22,100 nucleotides of DNA. It comes from an uncultured Prevotella sp. (lineage in GTDB: Bacteria > Bacteroidota > Bacteroidia > Bacteroidales > Bacteroidaceae). Of this stretch, positions 1-5,987 are shown piece by piece. Each line of letters opens with the position of its first letter. The first letter of the stretch is position 1. Under the pieces are notes generated by a model that worked only from the letters and a program-made list of their open reading frames with translations, was not told the origin of the DNA and did no database searches. A program made the translations under genes and the position numbers. Location: the NCBI GenBank assembly GCA_934183355.1, contig CAKPST010000040.1, positions 1 to 22,100 on the forward strand. The letters are read 5' to 3'.

Positions 1-112
1 TAGCATTTACGCACATTTTATTATCTTTTTAAATGTTGCATGAGATTTGACGTTGTATTGGCGTTGTATCAGCGTTGCTCGTTTCGACTTACAGGGCAAT
101 GCGAAGGCCTAT

Positions 113-150
113 AGAGCGTGAAACGGGCAGAGGACTGGCTCCACGCTTTT
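113..150 (+). terminator. Possible weak terminator hairpin upstream of the peptide operon
   Basis: The sequence AGCGTG (115-120) can pair with CACGCT (142-147), with a G-T and an A-T pair possible outside it, and a short T run follows (147-150). The loop is long and the T run has only four bases, so this is weak evidence. It may end a gene lying left of the window. I see no canonical TTG/TAnnTTTG promoter and no gene in 1-233. Confidence 0.3.
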
Positions 151-233
151 ATTGTATATACATAATTAACTAAACTAACAATTACTGGTATTTTCTTGGG
201 AGTCAGAAAATCCGAACAATAAATTCTTTTATT

Positions 234-503
234 ATGGAAAAGAATAAGAACGAAGAACTTCAGTCGCGAAGAGATTTCTTCAAGAAGGCGGCTAAAGGTG
301 TATTGCCTATTTTAGGTGCTGTGGTACTTGCCAATGCTCCTCAAATCCTAAACGCTACAGAAAAAACACCGATGGGCTGTAATTATGGCTGTACAGCAGT
401 ATGCTCTACTTCAGCTTGCCAAGGAACATGTGCAGGTGGCTGTAGATTCACATGTACTCACACTTGCAAGAACTATGGTTGTAAAGGTGTAAACAAGGCT
501 TAA
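234..503 (+). CDS. CXXX-repeat Cys-rich precursor peptide with Tat signal
   Basis: This 89-aa protein has a twin-arginine leader: S11-R12-R13-D14-F15-F16-K17, then a hydrophobic stretch at about residues 22-35 ending in A33-N34-A35, a possible signal peptidase site. The remaining C-terminal part is short and carries nine cysteines at 49, 53, 57, 62, 66, 70, 74, 78 and 83. Most are four residues apart (CXXX), with five-residue steps after C57 and C78, which gives blocks of 3, 5 and 1. Such peptides are the known targets of the 'CXXX-repeat target' radical SAM maturases in Bacteroidota, and that enzyme is the next gene. The likely product is a ribosomally made, post-translationally modified peptide with thioether or similar bonds; the chemistry is inferred. 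The ATG has no Shine-Dalgarno, as is usual here. Family is quite sure; the final activity of the peptide is unknown. Confidence 0.85.
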   Translation: MEKNKNEELQSRRDFFKKAAKGVLPILGAVVLANAPQILNATEKTPMGCNYGCTAVCSTSACQGTCAGGCRFTCTHTCKNYGCKGVNKA

Positions 504-510
504 GTTCTTT

Positions 511-560
511 TGTGTCTGTCATTTTGCATTATATGTATTTTGACAGACACATTTTATTAT
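511..560 (+). promoter_or_regulatory. Intercistronic hairpin between precursor peptide and maturase genes
   Basis: TGTGTCTGTCA (511-521) is a perfect inverted match of TGACAGACACA (541-551), giving an 11-bp stem. The 19-nt loop can form a small inner stem (TGCA with TGTA), and a T/A-rich tract follows (TTTTATTATT). It begins eight bases after the precursor stop and ends before the maturase ATG at 575. It could be a partial terminator or an RNA-stabilising element, so that far more precursor than enzyme is made; this is inference. Confidence 0.6.
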
Positions 561-574
561 TAAATAAATATGGT

Positions 575-1798
575 ATGGAGATAAAGAGTCAGAGTTCTGT
601 ATGGAAAGATGGCATAGCTAAAGAAATAACTTTTATTGTTACAAAGGATTGTCAGTTGGCATGCAAGTACTGCTATCTCGTTGGTAAAAACTCAAAAGAA
701 GAGATGTCTTTTGATGTTGCCAAAGAGTCGGTTGACTATATACTCAAACATGAATATGACGATTTTTTTGCAACTGAATCTGTTGTGTGGGATTTTATTG
801 GTGGTGAACCTTTCTTACGTATAGACCTAATAGATAAAATATGCGACTATATAAAACAAGAAATGTATCGTTTGAATCATCATTGGTTTAACTCTTATAG
901 ATTCAACTTTACTACAAACGGCATCAACTATAACAGCGAAAAAATTCGCCGATTTATAGAAAAGAACAGTTCGCATATTACGATCACAATAACTATAGAT
1001 GGCACTAAGCGTAAACATGATTTGAATAGAGTTTATAAAAACTCAAATAAAGGATCATATGATGACGTTGTTAAGAACATTCCGCTTTGGCTTAAAGATT
1101 TCCCTGGTGCTGCAACAAAAGTTACAATAAGCAGTGCCGACATCCCTTATATAAAGGAGAGCGTTCTGCATCTATTCGAGCTTGGCATACATGAAGTAAA
1201 TATAAATTGCGTCTTTGAAAACGTATGGAAAGAAGGCGACGATAAGCTACTTGAACAACAACTATTGGAACTGGCCGATTATATGATTGATAATGAACTG
1301 TACAAAAATTTCAACTGTTCGTTTTTCGATGATACAATAGGCAAACCCTTAGATGTTGCATTGTCAAATGTAAATTGGTGTGGCGCTGGTCAGATGCTAT
1401 CAATAGATTCTGCTGGTCAGTTCTATCCATGTACCCGATTCGCTCAATATTCATTACGTGAAAAGAAAGCATGGAAAATAGGAAATGTTAAAGACGGAAT
1501 AGACAATAACAAATTGCGCCCATTTTATACATTAACACGCTCATTGCAGTCTTCGCAAGAATGTATGACGTGTGATGTAGCTTCTGGTTGCGCATGGTGT
1601 CAAGGCGAGAATTATGATGCAGCCGATACTCCCACTTTATATCAACGTAGTACCGCTATTTGTTTGATGCACAAGGCACGTGTGCGAGCTAATAATTACT
1701 ATTGGAACAAACTGTTTAGAAAACTCGAGAAAGAGGGTGTTATAGAAGAGGGAAAGGCTGAAATATACAAACCATTACGAATAAACAAACCATGTTAA
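575..1798 (+). CDS. Radical SAM/SPASM peptide maturase, CXXX-repeat target type
   Basis: This 407-aa enzyme carries the radical SAM motif CxxxCxxC at C26, C30 and C33 (residues CQLACKYC), which binds the 4Fe-4S cluster that cleaves S-adenosylmethionine. An N-terminal 'E-I-T-F-I-V-T' strand precedes it. A C-terminal SPASM domain holds auxiliary cluster cysteines at C269, C286, C330, C333, C339, C342 and C363, including a CxxCx5CxxC core. SPASM-type peptide maturases make sactionine or other ranthipeptide-like crosslinks in Cys-rich precursors; which bond is made here is not visible. Start choice: a GTG at 512 is in frame, but it lies inside the hairpin and adds residues with no clear homology pattern, so I prefer ATG 575 in its A/T-rich context. 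The gene lies just after its probable substrate and one base before the next gene. Confidence 0.9.
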   Translation: MEIKSQSSVWKDGIAKEITFIVTKDCQLACKYCYLVGKNSKEEMSFDVAKESVDYILKHEYDDFFATESVVWDFIGGEPFLRIDLIDKICDYIKQEMYRLNHHWFNSYRFNFTTNGINYNSEKIRRFIEKNSSHITITITIDGTKRKHDLNRVYKNSNKGSYDDVVKNIPLWLKDFPGAATKVTISSADIPYIKESVLHLFELGIHEVNINCVFENVWKEGDDKLLEQQLLELADYMIDNELYKNFNCSFFDDTIGKPLDVALSNVNWCGAGQMLSIDSAGQFYPCTRFAQYSLREKKAWKIGNVKDGIDNNKLRPFYTLTRSLQSSQECMTCDVASGCAWCQGENYDAADTPTLYQRSTAICLMHKARVRANNYYWNKLFRKLEKEGVIEEGKAEIYKPLRINKPC

Positions 1799-1799
1799 T

Positions 1800-2780
1800 A
1801 TGCTGCAGTATTTAGTTATAAACTTGGATGACACAAGTACATCCTATTGTCATTATGAGATAAATTGTGGCTCGCCTAACCTGATAGGTTTAGACAAATT
1901 GCAAAAGGGAATACGTTTTGCAATGAAAGAAAATCTATCTGTTCAAGTAGTATATCCTGACTATCTCATACCAAATGAGTATAAGGAAGCAATAGACGCT
2001 GTAGATCATTATGATATTGTATCATCTTTATGTGAGGATAAGGAGTTGCGCGAACATGCAGATGTTACAATTCTACATGACTGTATAGCACTTGATAAAT
2101 ATCCTTTTGATATAAACAAGACTTATGTGTTGCGTATTACAATACATGATTTCTTAGATAGATATTTGTTCATAAAACATGCTTTGCATGAAGTAGGACT
2201 ATTAAACATCATTTTTACAGACATAGAGAACTTCTGTGACGAAGACATACGAAAGTATAATGAAGCACTGTCCGTTCTTTCTTCTACTATTGAGGATTGT
2301 TACGATAAAGGTAGATTTGTTCAACTGAATTTGCTTACCGACAGATTAACATTATCGACAATGAGAAATTGTAATGCCGGTGTTGACAGTGTTACGCTGG
2401 CACCCGATGGCAATTTCTATATTTGCCCTGCTTTCTATTATGCAAATGAAGATGAAGATTATGGATTAGGAAAGTCGAAAACGAATGTAGGAGACTTGGA
2501 GAATGGACTAAACATAAAAAATGCAAGATTGTATACTCTTGAGAATGCTCATCTATGTAGTCTTTGCGATGCCTATCATTGTCAACGCTGCGTATGGCTA
2601 AACAGAAAACTCACTTATGAGGTCAATACACCAAGCCATGAACAATGCGTTATGGCTCATCTGGAAAGGAATCAGACAAAAGTTCTGATGAAACGATTGA
2701 GAGATAAAGGGTTTTGCTTTGACCAAGAGATTAAAGATATAGATTATTTAGATCCGTTCGTAATAAGACGCGAGTGGTAG
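1800..2780 (+). CDS. CXXX-repeat peptide maturase partner (SPASM protein without radical SAM cluster motif)
   Basis: This 326-aa protein begins one base after the radical SAM gene stops, so translation is probably coupled. Its N-terminal two thirds resembles a radical SAM barrel in length and pattern (for example VQVVYPDYLIP), but no CxxxCxxC is present, so it should not cleave SAM. The C-terminal third keeps a SPASM-like cysteine set: C191, C209, C253, C256, C261, C264 and C283. This parallels the SPASM set of the neighbour almost pair for pair. It fits the family called 'CXXX repeat peptide maturase', which accompanies the radical SAM enzyme. Its role may be substrate recognition, electron transfer or heterodimer formation with the active enzyme; this is inferred. 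The family call rests on recall of the N-terminal pattern 'LLDDTS..CHY' and on context. Confidence 0.78.
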   Translation: MLQYLVINLDDTSTSYCHYEINCGSPNLIGLDKLQKGIRFAMKENLSVQVVYPDYLIPNEYKEAIDAVDHYDIVSSLCEDKELREHADVTILHDCIALDKYPFDINKTYVLRITIHDFLDRYLFIKHALHEVGLLNIIFTDIENFCDEDIRKYNEALSVLSSTIEDCYDKGRFVQLNLLTDRLTLSTMRNCNAGVDSVTLAPDGNFYICPAFYYANEDEDYGLGKSKTNVGDLENGLNIKNARLYTLENAHLCSLCDAYHCQRCVWLNRKLTYEVNTPSHEQCVMAHLERNQTKVLMKRLRDKGFCFDQEIKDIDYLDPFVIRREW

Positions 2781-2798
2781 TACTATAAAAAAACAATT

Positions 2799-3053
2799 AT
2801 GAGAAATATATTTATTTTGTTTTTGTTGAGCTTCTTATGCTTAACAATTAGTTCATGTGAGGAAGAAACCGGTGAAACATGCTATAATTGTTCCGGATTA
2901 GGATTGTGTGATGAATGTGTAGGAACTAAACTTTGTATGGTTTGTTACGGAGGCACTGATTTGTATTGTTCTTATTGCAGAAACACTGGCAAATGCCCTA
3001 ATTGCAAAGGTTCGGGAAAATGTCCCGTTTGTAAAGGCAAAGGGACTAACTAA
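2799..3053 (+). CDS. Small lipoprotein with six CxxC knuckles (DnaJ zinc-finger-like)
   Basis: This 84-aa protein has a hydrophobic signal peptide ending in a lipobox (I17-S18-S19-C20), so C20 is probably lipidated. E21-E22-E23 follow directly, similar to the acidic signal that sends Bacteroidota lipoproteins to the cell surface. The mature part has six CxxC pairs starting at C28, C37, C46, C57, C66 and C75, nine residues apart except for one step of eleven. Several have the form CxxCxGxGxC, as in the DnaJ zinc-binding domain. It could bind zinc or another metal, act as a thiol-redox protein, or be a second substrate of the maturases. It sits 18 bases after the partner gene and 12 before the accessory gene, so it is in the same operon. 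I do not know a named family for it. Confidence 0.8.
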   Translation: MRNIFILFLLSFLCLTISSCEEETGETCYNCSGLGLCDECVGTKLCMVCYGGTDLYCSYCRNTGKCPNCKGSGKCPVCKGKGTN

Positions 3054-3065
3054 TATATAACACAT

Positions 3066-3365
3066 ATGGCAACAAAAAAAATAGTAGGAAAAGTTCTGCC
3101 CGAAGAACGCGACGAGATACAGCAGCTCTTTGAGCGACGCAACGGATTGAATGAGCTTGCGCGTATAGTAACTGCCGACAACACCGAGCTTTACGAGAAA
3201 CTCGTTAAGGATCTTGGTGAGACAGGCTCACGCTTTCAGCAGTGGTGGGACCGTATGGCTCAGAAATACCAATGGGAAAGTTGCGACGGAGGCAACTGGG
3301 AGATAAGTTTTGACACGTGTGATATATATCTTATCGGAGGACAGTGTGATGAATGTAATGTTTAA
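3066..3365 (+). CDS. CXXX-repeat peptide modification system accessory protein
   Basis: This 99-aa, soluble, charged protein has no signal peptide. It has a helical N-terminal half (LPEERDEIQQLFERRNGLNE), a segment ELYEKLVKDLG, and the aromatic motif QQWWDRMAQKYQW (about 58-70), followed by NWEISFDTCDI. This pattern fits the short family named 'CXXX repeat peptide modification system protein', seen with CXXX-repeat maturases. Here it ends with an extra CxxC pair (C94, C97) in addition to C73 and C85. Its function is unknown; it may deliver the precursor to the maturase complex. The last 17 bases overlap tatA, and the tatA ribosome-binding site lies inside it, so the two are translationally linked. 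Its codons are G+C-richer than those of the four genes before it and resemble tatA and tatC. Confidence 0.75.
   Translation: MATKKIVGKVLPEERDEIQQLFERRNGLNELARIVTADNTELYEKLVKDLGETGSRFQQWWDRMAQKYQWESCDGGNWEISFDTCDIYLIGGQCDECNV
3336..3351 (+). promoter_or_regulatory. Shine-Dalgarno deciding the tatA start
   Basis: GGAGG (3336-3340) lies eight bases before the ATG at 3349. It is one of the few clear Shine-Dalgarno sequences in the window and favours this ATG over the in-frame ATGs at 3310, 3358, 3370, 3382 and 3385. Confidence 0.6.
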
Positions 3366-3609
3366 TGTTATGGTATTGCCTATGATGATAGACACATCCG
3401 AACTTTTACTTATTGGAGCCTTGGTACTCCTTCTGTTTGGCGGCAAGAAGTTGCCCGAGATGATGCGTGGTCTTGGTCAGGGTGTGCGTAGCTTTAAGGA
3501 CGGAATGAAGGAAGGTGCCGACCCTCAAGTTGATGCCGCCAACCCTAATGACGCGCAACAGCAGACTGCTTCTACAGAAAAGAAAAACGAGCAGACCGAT
3601 GACAAGTAA
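3349..3609 (+). CDS. tatA: Sec-independent translocase protein TatA
   Basis: This 86-aa protein has one membrane helix (about residues 17-30), then the Tat hinge F30-G31-G32-K33-K34-L35-P36-E37, an amphipathic helix MMRGLGQGVRSFKDGMKEG, and a polar Gln/Glu/Lys-rich tail. TatA oligomerises to form the path for folded proteins with twin-arginine signals. No TatB is visible; Bacteroidota commonly run Tat with TatA and TatC only. The gene overlaps the accessory gene by 17 bases and tatC by 11 bases, so all three are tightly coupled. The upstream peptide carries a textbook Tat signal, which gives an obvious local cargo. Confidence 0.93.
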   Translation: MNVMFNVMVLPMMIDTSELLLIGALVLLLFGGKKLPEMMRGLGQGVRSFKDGMKEGADPQVDAANPNDAQQQTASTEKKNEQTDDK

Positions 3610-4384
3610 CGACAACGGACTGATGACATTCGGAGGGCATCTTGAGGTATTACGCAAGATGCTCTTCCGTATTATAGGGGTGGCATTAGCATTTGCCATC
3701 CTGATATTCTGTGCCAAGGACACTACGTTCAGCCTGTTGCTTGCCCCGTGCGACAACAACTTTATAACCTATCGTTGGATAGAGAGCATAGCCCACGATA
3801 TGGGTATAAACTTCAGCTTCGCCCCTTTCCACGTACAGCTTATCAATACCGAGCTGTCGAGCCAGTTTATGACACACGTGTCTACGGCAGTGTATCTTGC
3901 TTTGCTCTTTACCTCGCCTTACGTGGTTGTAGAGCTTTACCGCTTCATAGCGCCAGCACTCTACGACAATGAGCGCCGCTATTCGGTTGTAGTGTCGGTG
4001 GCTATCTATGTGTTGTTTATGCTCGGAGTGTTGATGAGCTATTACGTCCTGTTTCCGTTTGCCCTGCGTTTCTTGGGCACTTATCAGGTAATGCCCGATG
4101 TAGTGAACCAGATAAACCTCTCATCATACATCTCCACGTTTACAACGTTGACGTTGCTTATGGGTCTTGTGTTTCAAATACCGGTTCTCTCGTTTTTCCT
4201 TGCCAAGATGGGTATACTCGAGTCTGGCTTCATGAAGCACTATCGCCGTCATGCCTTTATCCTTATTGCTGTTATTGCAGCTTTTATCACCCCTCCCGAT
4301 ATCTTCACGTGTTGTCTTGTAACGGTGCCAATGTATGGGCTATACGAGATTAGCATATTGATTGTGGGGCGGGTTGCAAAATAG
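3599..4384 (+). CDS. tatC: Sec-independent translocase protein TatC
   Basis: This 261-aa polytopic membrane protein is the Tat receptor that binds the twin-arginine motif. It shows the usual features: an N-terminal 'FGGHLEVLRKM' segment, six likely membrane spans, 'ELYRFIAPALYDNERR' in the middle, 'FPFALRFLG', and the conserved 'AFITPPDIFTCCLVTVPMYGLYE' stretch near the C-terminus. ATG 3599 overlaps the end of tatA by 11 bases and gives a protein of normal TatC length that starts just before the conserved HLEVLR segment; longer in-frame starts (3515) would run back through tatA. It is the last gene of the cluster, since the next gene has its own promoter. Confidence 0.95.
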   Translation: MTSNDNGLMTFGGHLEVLRKMLFRIIGVALAFAILIFCAKDTTFSLLLAPCDNNFITYRWIESIAHDMGINFSFAPFHVQLINTELSSQFMTHVSTAVYLALLFTSPYVVVELYRFIAPALYDNERRYSVVVSVAIYVLFMLGVLMSYYVLFPFALRFLGTYQVMPDVVNQINLSSYISTFTTLTLLMGLVFQIPVLSFFLAKMGILESGFMKHYRRHAFILIAVIAAFITPPDIFTCCLVTVPMYGLYEISILIVGRVAK

Positions 4385-4456
4385 ATTGAAGCAATGTACT
4401 GCGATTGTATTGACTCGGTTTAATAATTTAATCGACCTATTATTTTTCGCAAAAGC

Positions 4457-4487
4457 TTGATTATTCTGATTTATTGCTGTATCTTTG
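4457..4487 (+). promoter_or_regulatory. Bacteroidota-type promoter for the Rpn nuclease gene
   Basis: TTG (4457-4459) and TATCTTTG (4480-4487) are separated by 20 bp, matching the Bacteroidota -33/-7 consensus. The expected transcription start is about 15-20 bp before the ATG at 4512. Confidence 0.7.
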
Positions 4488-4511
4488 CCATAAGCTATAA
4501 TACAATTAGTT

Positions 4512-5435
4512 ATGAGACAGTCAGAAGAACGATATATCAGTTTGTTGACCGATTTTGGCTTTAAGCGAATCTTCGGTACCGACCCTAACAAGGAGTTGCT
4601 TATCAACTTCCTAAACTCTCTCTTTGATGGCGAAGAGGTGATAAAGGACGTGAAGTATCTCAACAGTGAGAATGTGGGCGATGTGTATACAGAGCGCAAG
4701 GCTATATTCGACGTCTATTGTGAGAATGAGCAGGGCGAGAAATTTATTGTGGAGATGCAGAATGCCTATCAGACTTATTTCAAGGACCGTTCACTGTTCT
4801 ACTCCACCTTTCCAATCAGAGAACAGGCTCCCAAAGGGTCTGACTGGAACTTCTGCCTAAAGAAGGTGTATGTTGTAGCCTTGCTCAATTATAAGATGAG
4901 TGATGAGGCATTCGATAGTACGGACACTATTCATACTGTAGCCTTGATGGACACCAAAACCAATAAGGTGTTCAATGCTAAGTTGATGTTTAAGTATGTG
5001 GAAGTCGGTCGTTTTGATAAGACTGACGAAGAGCTAACATCATTGTCTGACAAGTGGATGTATGTGCTTAAGAATCTCTCACGTCTTGACAATCGTCCCT
5101 CGTCTCTTCGTGAGAAGATTTTCACTAAATTGTTTGATGCTGCTGCCATAGCCCGTTTCTCTCCCATGGAATTGCGTGAGTATGAAGACAGCCTCAAGGC
5201 TTATCGAGATATAAAGAACTCGTTGGATACGGCGAAGGAGGAAGGTCGTGCCGAAGGTAGAGAGGAAGGTCGTGCCGAAGGTAGAGAGGAAGGTCGTGCT
5301 GAAGGTAGAAAGGAAGGTCGTGCCGAAGGTATCGCAATGGTAGTAAAGACGATGTATGCCAAGGGAATGGATGTAGATACTATTGCTTCAATGACAGGTT
5401 TGGATAAAGATGATGTGGAGCAGCTGTGTCTATGA
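4512..5435 (+). CDS. Rpn family / PD-(D/E)XK nuclease transposase-like protein
   Basis: This 307-aa protein begins with the family hallmark TDFGFKRIFGT (residues 13-23). The nuclease core follows: D67 in 'IFDVYC' and E81-M82-Q83 in 'FIVEMQ', the spaced D...ExQ pattern of the PDDEXK_2 (YhgA/Rpn-like) family. Relatives of E. coli Rpn proteins cut DNA and promote RecA-independent recombination; databases often call them 'transposases', but no IS ends are seen here. The C-terminal part has a charged repeat (EGRAEGRE, about residues 244-275), encoded by a 24-bp tandem repeat, and ends with a short 'GMDVDTIASMTGLDKDDVEQL' helix-turn-helix-like tail common in this family. It has its own promoter and stands alone. 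Confidence 0.88.
   Translation: MRQSEERYISLLTDFGFKRIFGTDPNKELLINFLNSLFDGEEVIKDVKYLNSENVGDVYTERKAIFDVYCENEQGEKFIVEMQNAYQTYFKDRSLFYSTFPIREQAPKGSDWNFCLKKVYVVALLNYKMSDEAFDSTDTIHTVALMDTKTNKVFNAKLMFKYVEVGRFDKTDEELTSLSDKWMYVLKNLSRLDNRPSSLREKIFTKLFDAAAIARFSPMELREYEDSLKAYRDIKNSLDTAKEEGRAEGREEGRAEGREEGRAEGRKEGRAEGIAMVVKTMYAKGMDVDTIASMTGLDKDDVEQLCL
5241..5330 (+). repeat. 24-bp in-frame tandem repeat in the Rpn gene
   Basis: Three full units (5241-5264, 5265-5288, 5289-5312) and a partial fourth (5313-5330) encode EGRAEGRE-like octapeptides. The first two units are identical and the third differs at two bases. Because the unit is a multiple of three, copy number can change without a frameshift. Confidence 0.9.
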
Positions 5436-5463
5436 TTTGCATATAATGTTTTCGTTTTCATCT

Positions 5464-5484
5464 ACCATCTGCCATTTTGATGGT
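5464..5484 (+). terminator. Small hairpin after the Rpn gene
   Basis: ACCATC (5464-5469) pairs with GATGGT (5479-5484) around a 9-nt loop, about 30 bases after the Rpn stop, followed by a T-containing tract. It is a weak terminator candidate at best. Confidence 0.3.
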
Positions 5485-5525
5485 CTTTATCTTTGTAATG
5501 TGTTGATACATAATGAGTAAACGTG

Positions 5526-5578
5526 AATGGCAGATATGCTGAGAAGGGCGAAATCTACCATCCTATCTGCCATTTTTA
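5526..5578. repeat. 11-bp perfect inverted repeat followed by T run
   Basis: AATGGCAGATA (5526-5536) is the exact reverse complement of TATCTGCCATT (5564-5574), with a 27-nt loop and TTTTT after it (5573-5577). It may act as the real terminator of the Rpn transcript. Confidence 0.6.
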
Positions 5579-5668
5579 GTGGCGTATCTGCCATCATTGT
5601 TTATTGACGGAATGGTGAGTAGACAATGGTGCTCGTGATTGAAAAATACATAAGCTGTTGTAGAATGT

Positions 5669-5770
5669 GTACGAGGGCTTAGTATTGTGAGTATGAGGGC
5701 TTAGTATTGTGAGTACGAGGGCTTAGTATTGTGAGTACGAGGGCTTGAAATTGTGTGTTCGAGGGCATGG
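5669..5770. repeat. 22-bp direct tandem repeat array
   Basis: Four units start at 5669, 5691, 5713 and 5735, each beginning GTACGAGGGC or a one-base variant and continuing TTAGTATTGTGA. Units 1 and 3 are identical, unit 2 has one change, and unit 4 diverges in its second half. A fifth, partial unit starts at 5757. There are no spacers between units. Confidence 0.9.
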
Positions 5771-5828
5771 CAGAGTGTTACGGCTCGGAGGTTGTCCCTC
5801 CAATGTTGGCTAATTTTAGTTTTATTGA

Positions 5829-5856
5829 ATTGCAGATGATTGCAGATGATTGCAGA
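5829..5856. repeat. 10-bp tandem repeat ATTGCAGATG
   Basis: Two full copies (5829-5838, 5839-5848) and most of a third (5849-5856) are seen. ATTGCAG recurs twice more near 5939-5955. The array forms the left arm of the long hairpin at 5836-5889. Confidence 0.85.
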
Positions 5857-5889
5857 TTTATTGAGTGAACTGCAAGCATCTGCAATCAT
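5836..5889. repeat. Long imperfect hairpin (20-position stem, one mismatch)
   Basis: ATGATTGCAGATG (5836-5848) pairs perfectly with CATCTGCAATCAT (5877-5889). After one mismatch (5849/5876), TTGCAG (5850-5855) pairs with CTGCAA (5870-5875), leaving a 14-nt loop. No T run follows, so it is not a standard terminator. Confidence 0.8.
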
Positions 5890-5987
5890 GCTTAATAGAC
5901 TGTTGCACAGAATGTTAGGTGTGATGGCTGGGAACGGAATTGCAGTATTGCAGATTAAACGAAGAAAAACATTGTTTTGCTATTCTC

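Noticed and set aside
60..150. Riboswitch or structured RNA ahead of the peptide operon
   Set aside because: GCGTTG repeats and a hairpin are present, but I could not match any known riboswitch core; only a weak terminator is supported.
512..574. GTG start for the radical SAM gene, adding 21 residues
   Set aside because: The GTG is inside the perfect hairpin stem, and the added residues show no pattern of the family; ATG 575 fits the expected N-terminus.
1800..2780. A second active radical SAM enzyme
   Set aside because: No CxxxCxxC motif is present anywhere in the N-terminal part, so SAM cleavage is unlikely.
4512..5435. Insertion sequence, because Rpn-like proteins are often labelled transposases
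   Set aside because: No terminal inverted repeats or target-site duplication are seen around the gene, and it has an ordinary promoter.
5669..5770. CRISPR array
   Set aside because: Units are 22 bp head to tail with no spacers, and no cas gene is present.
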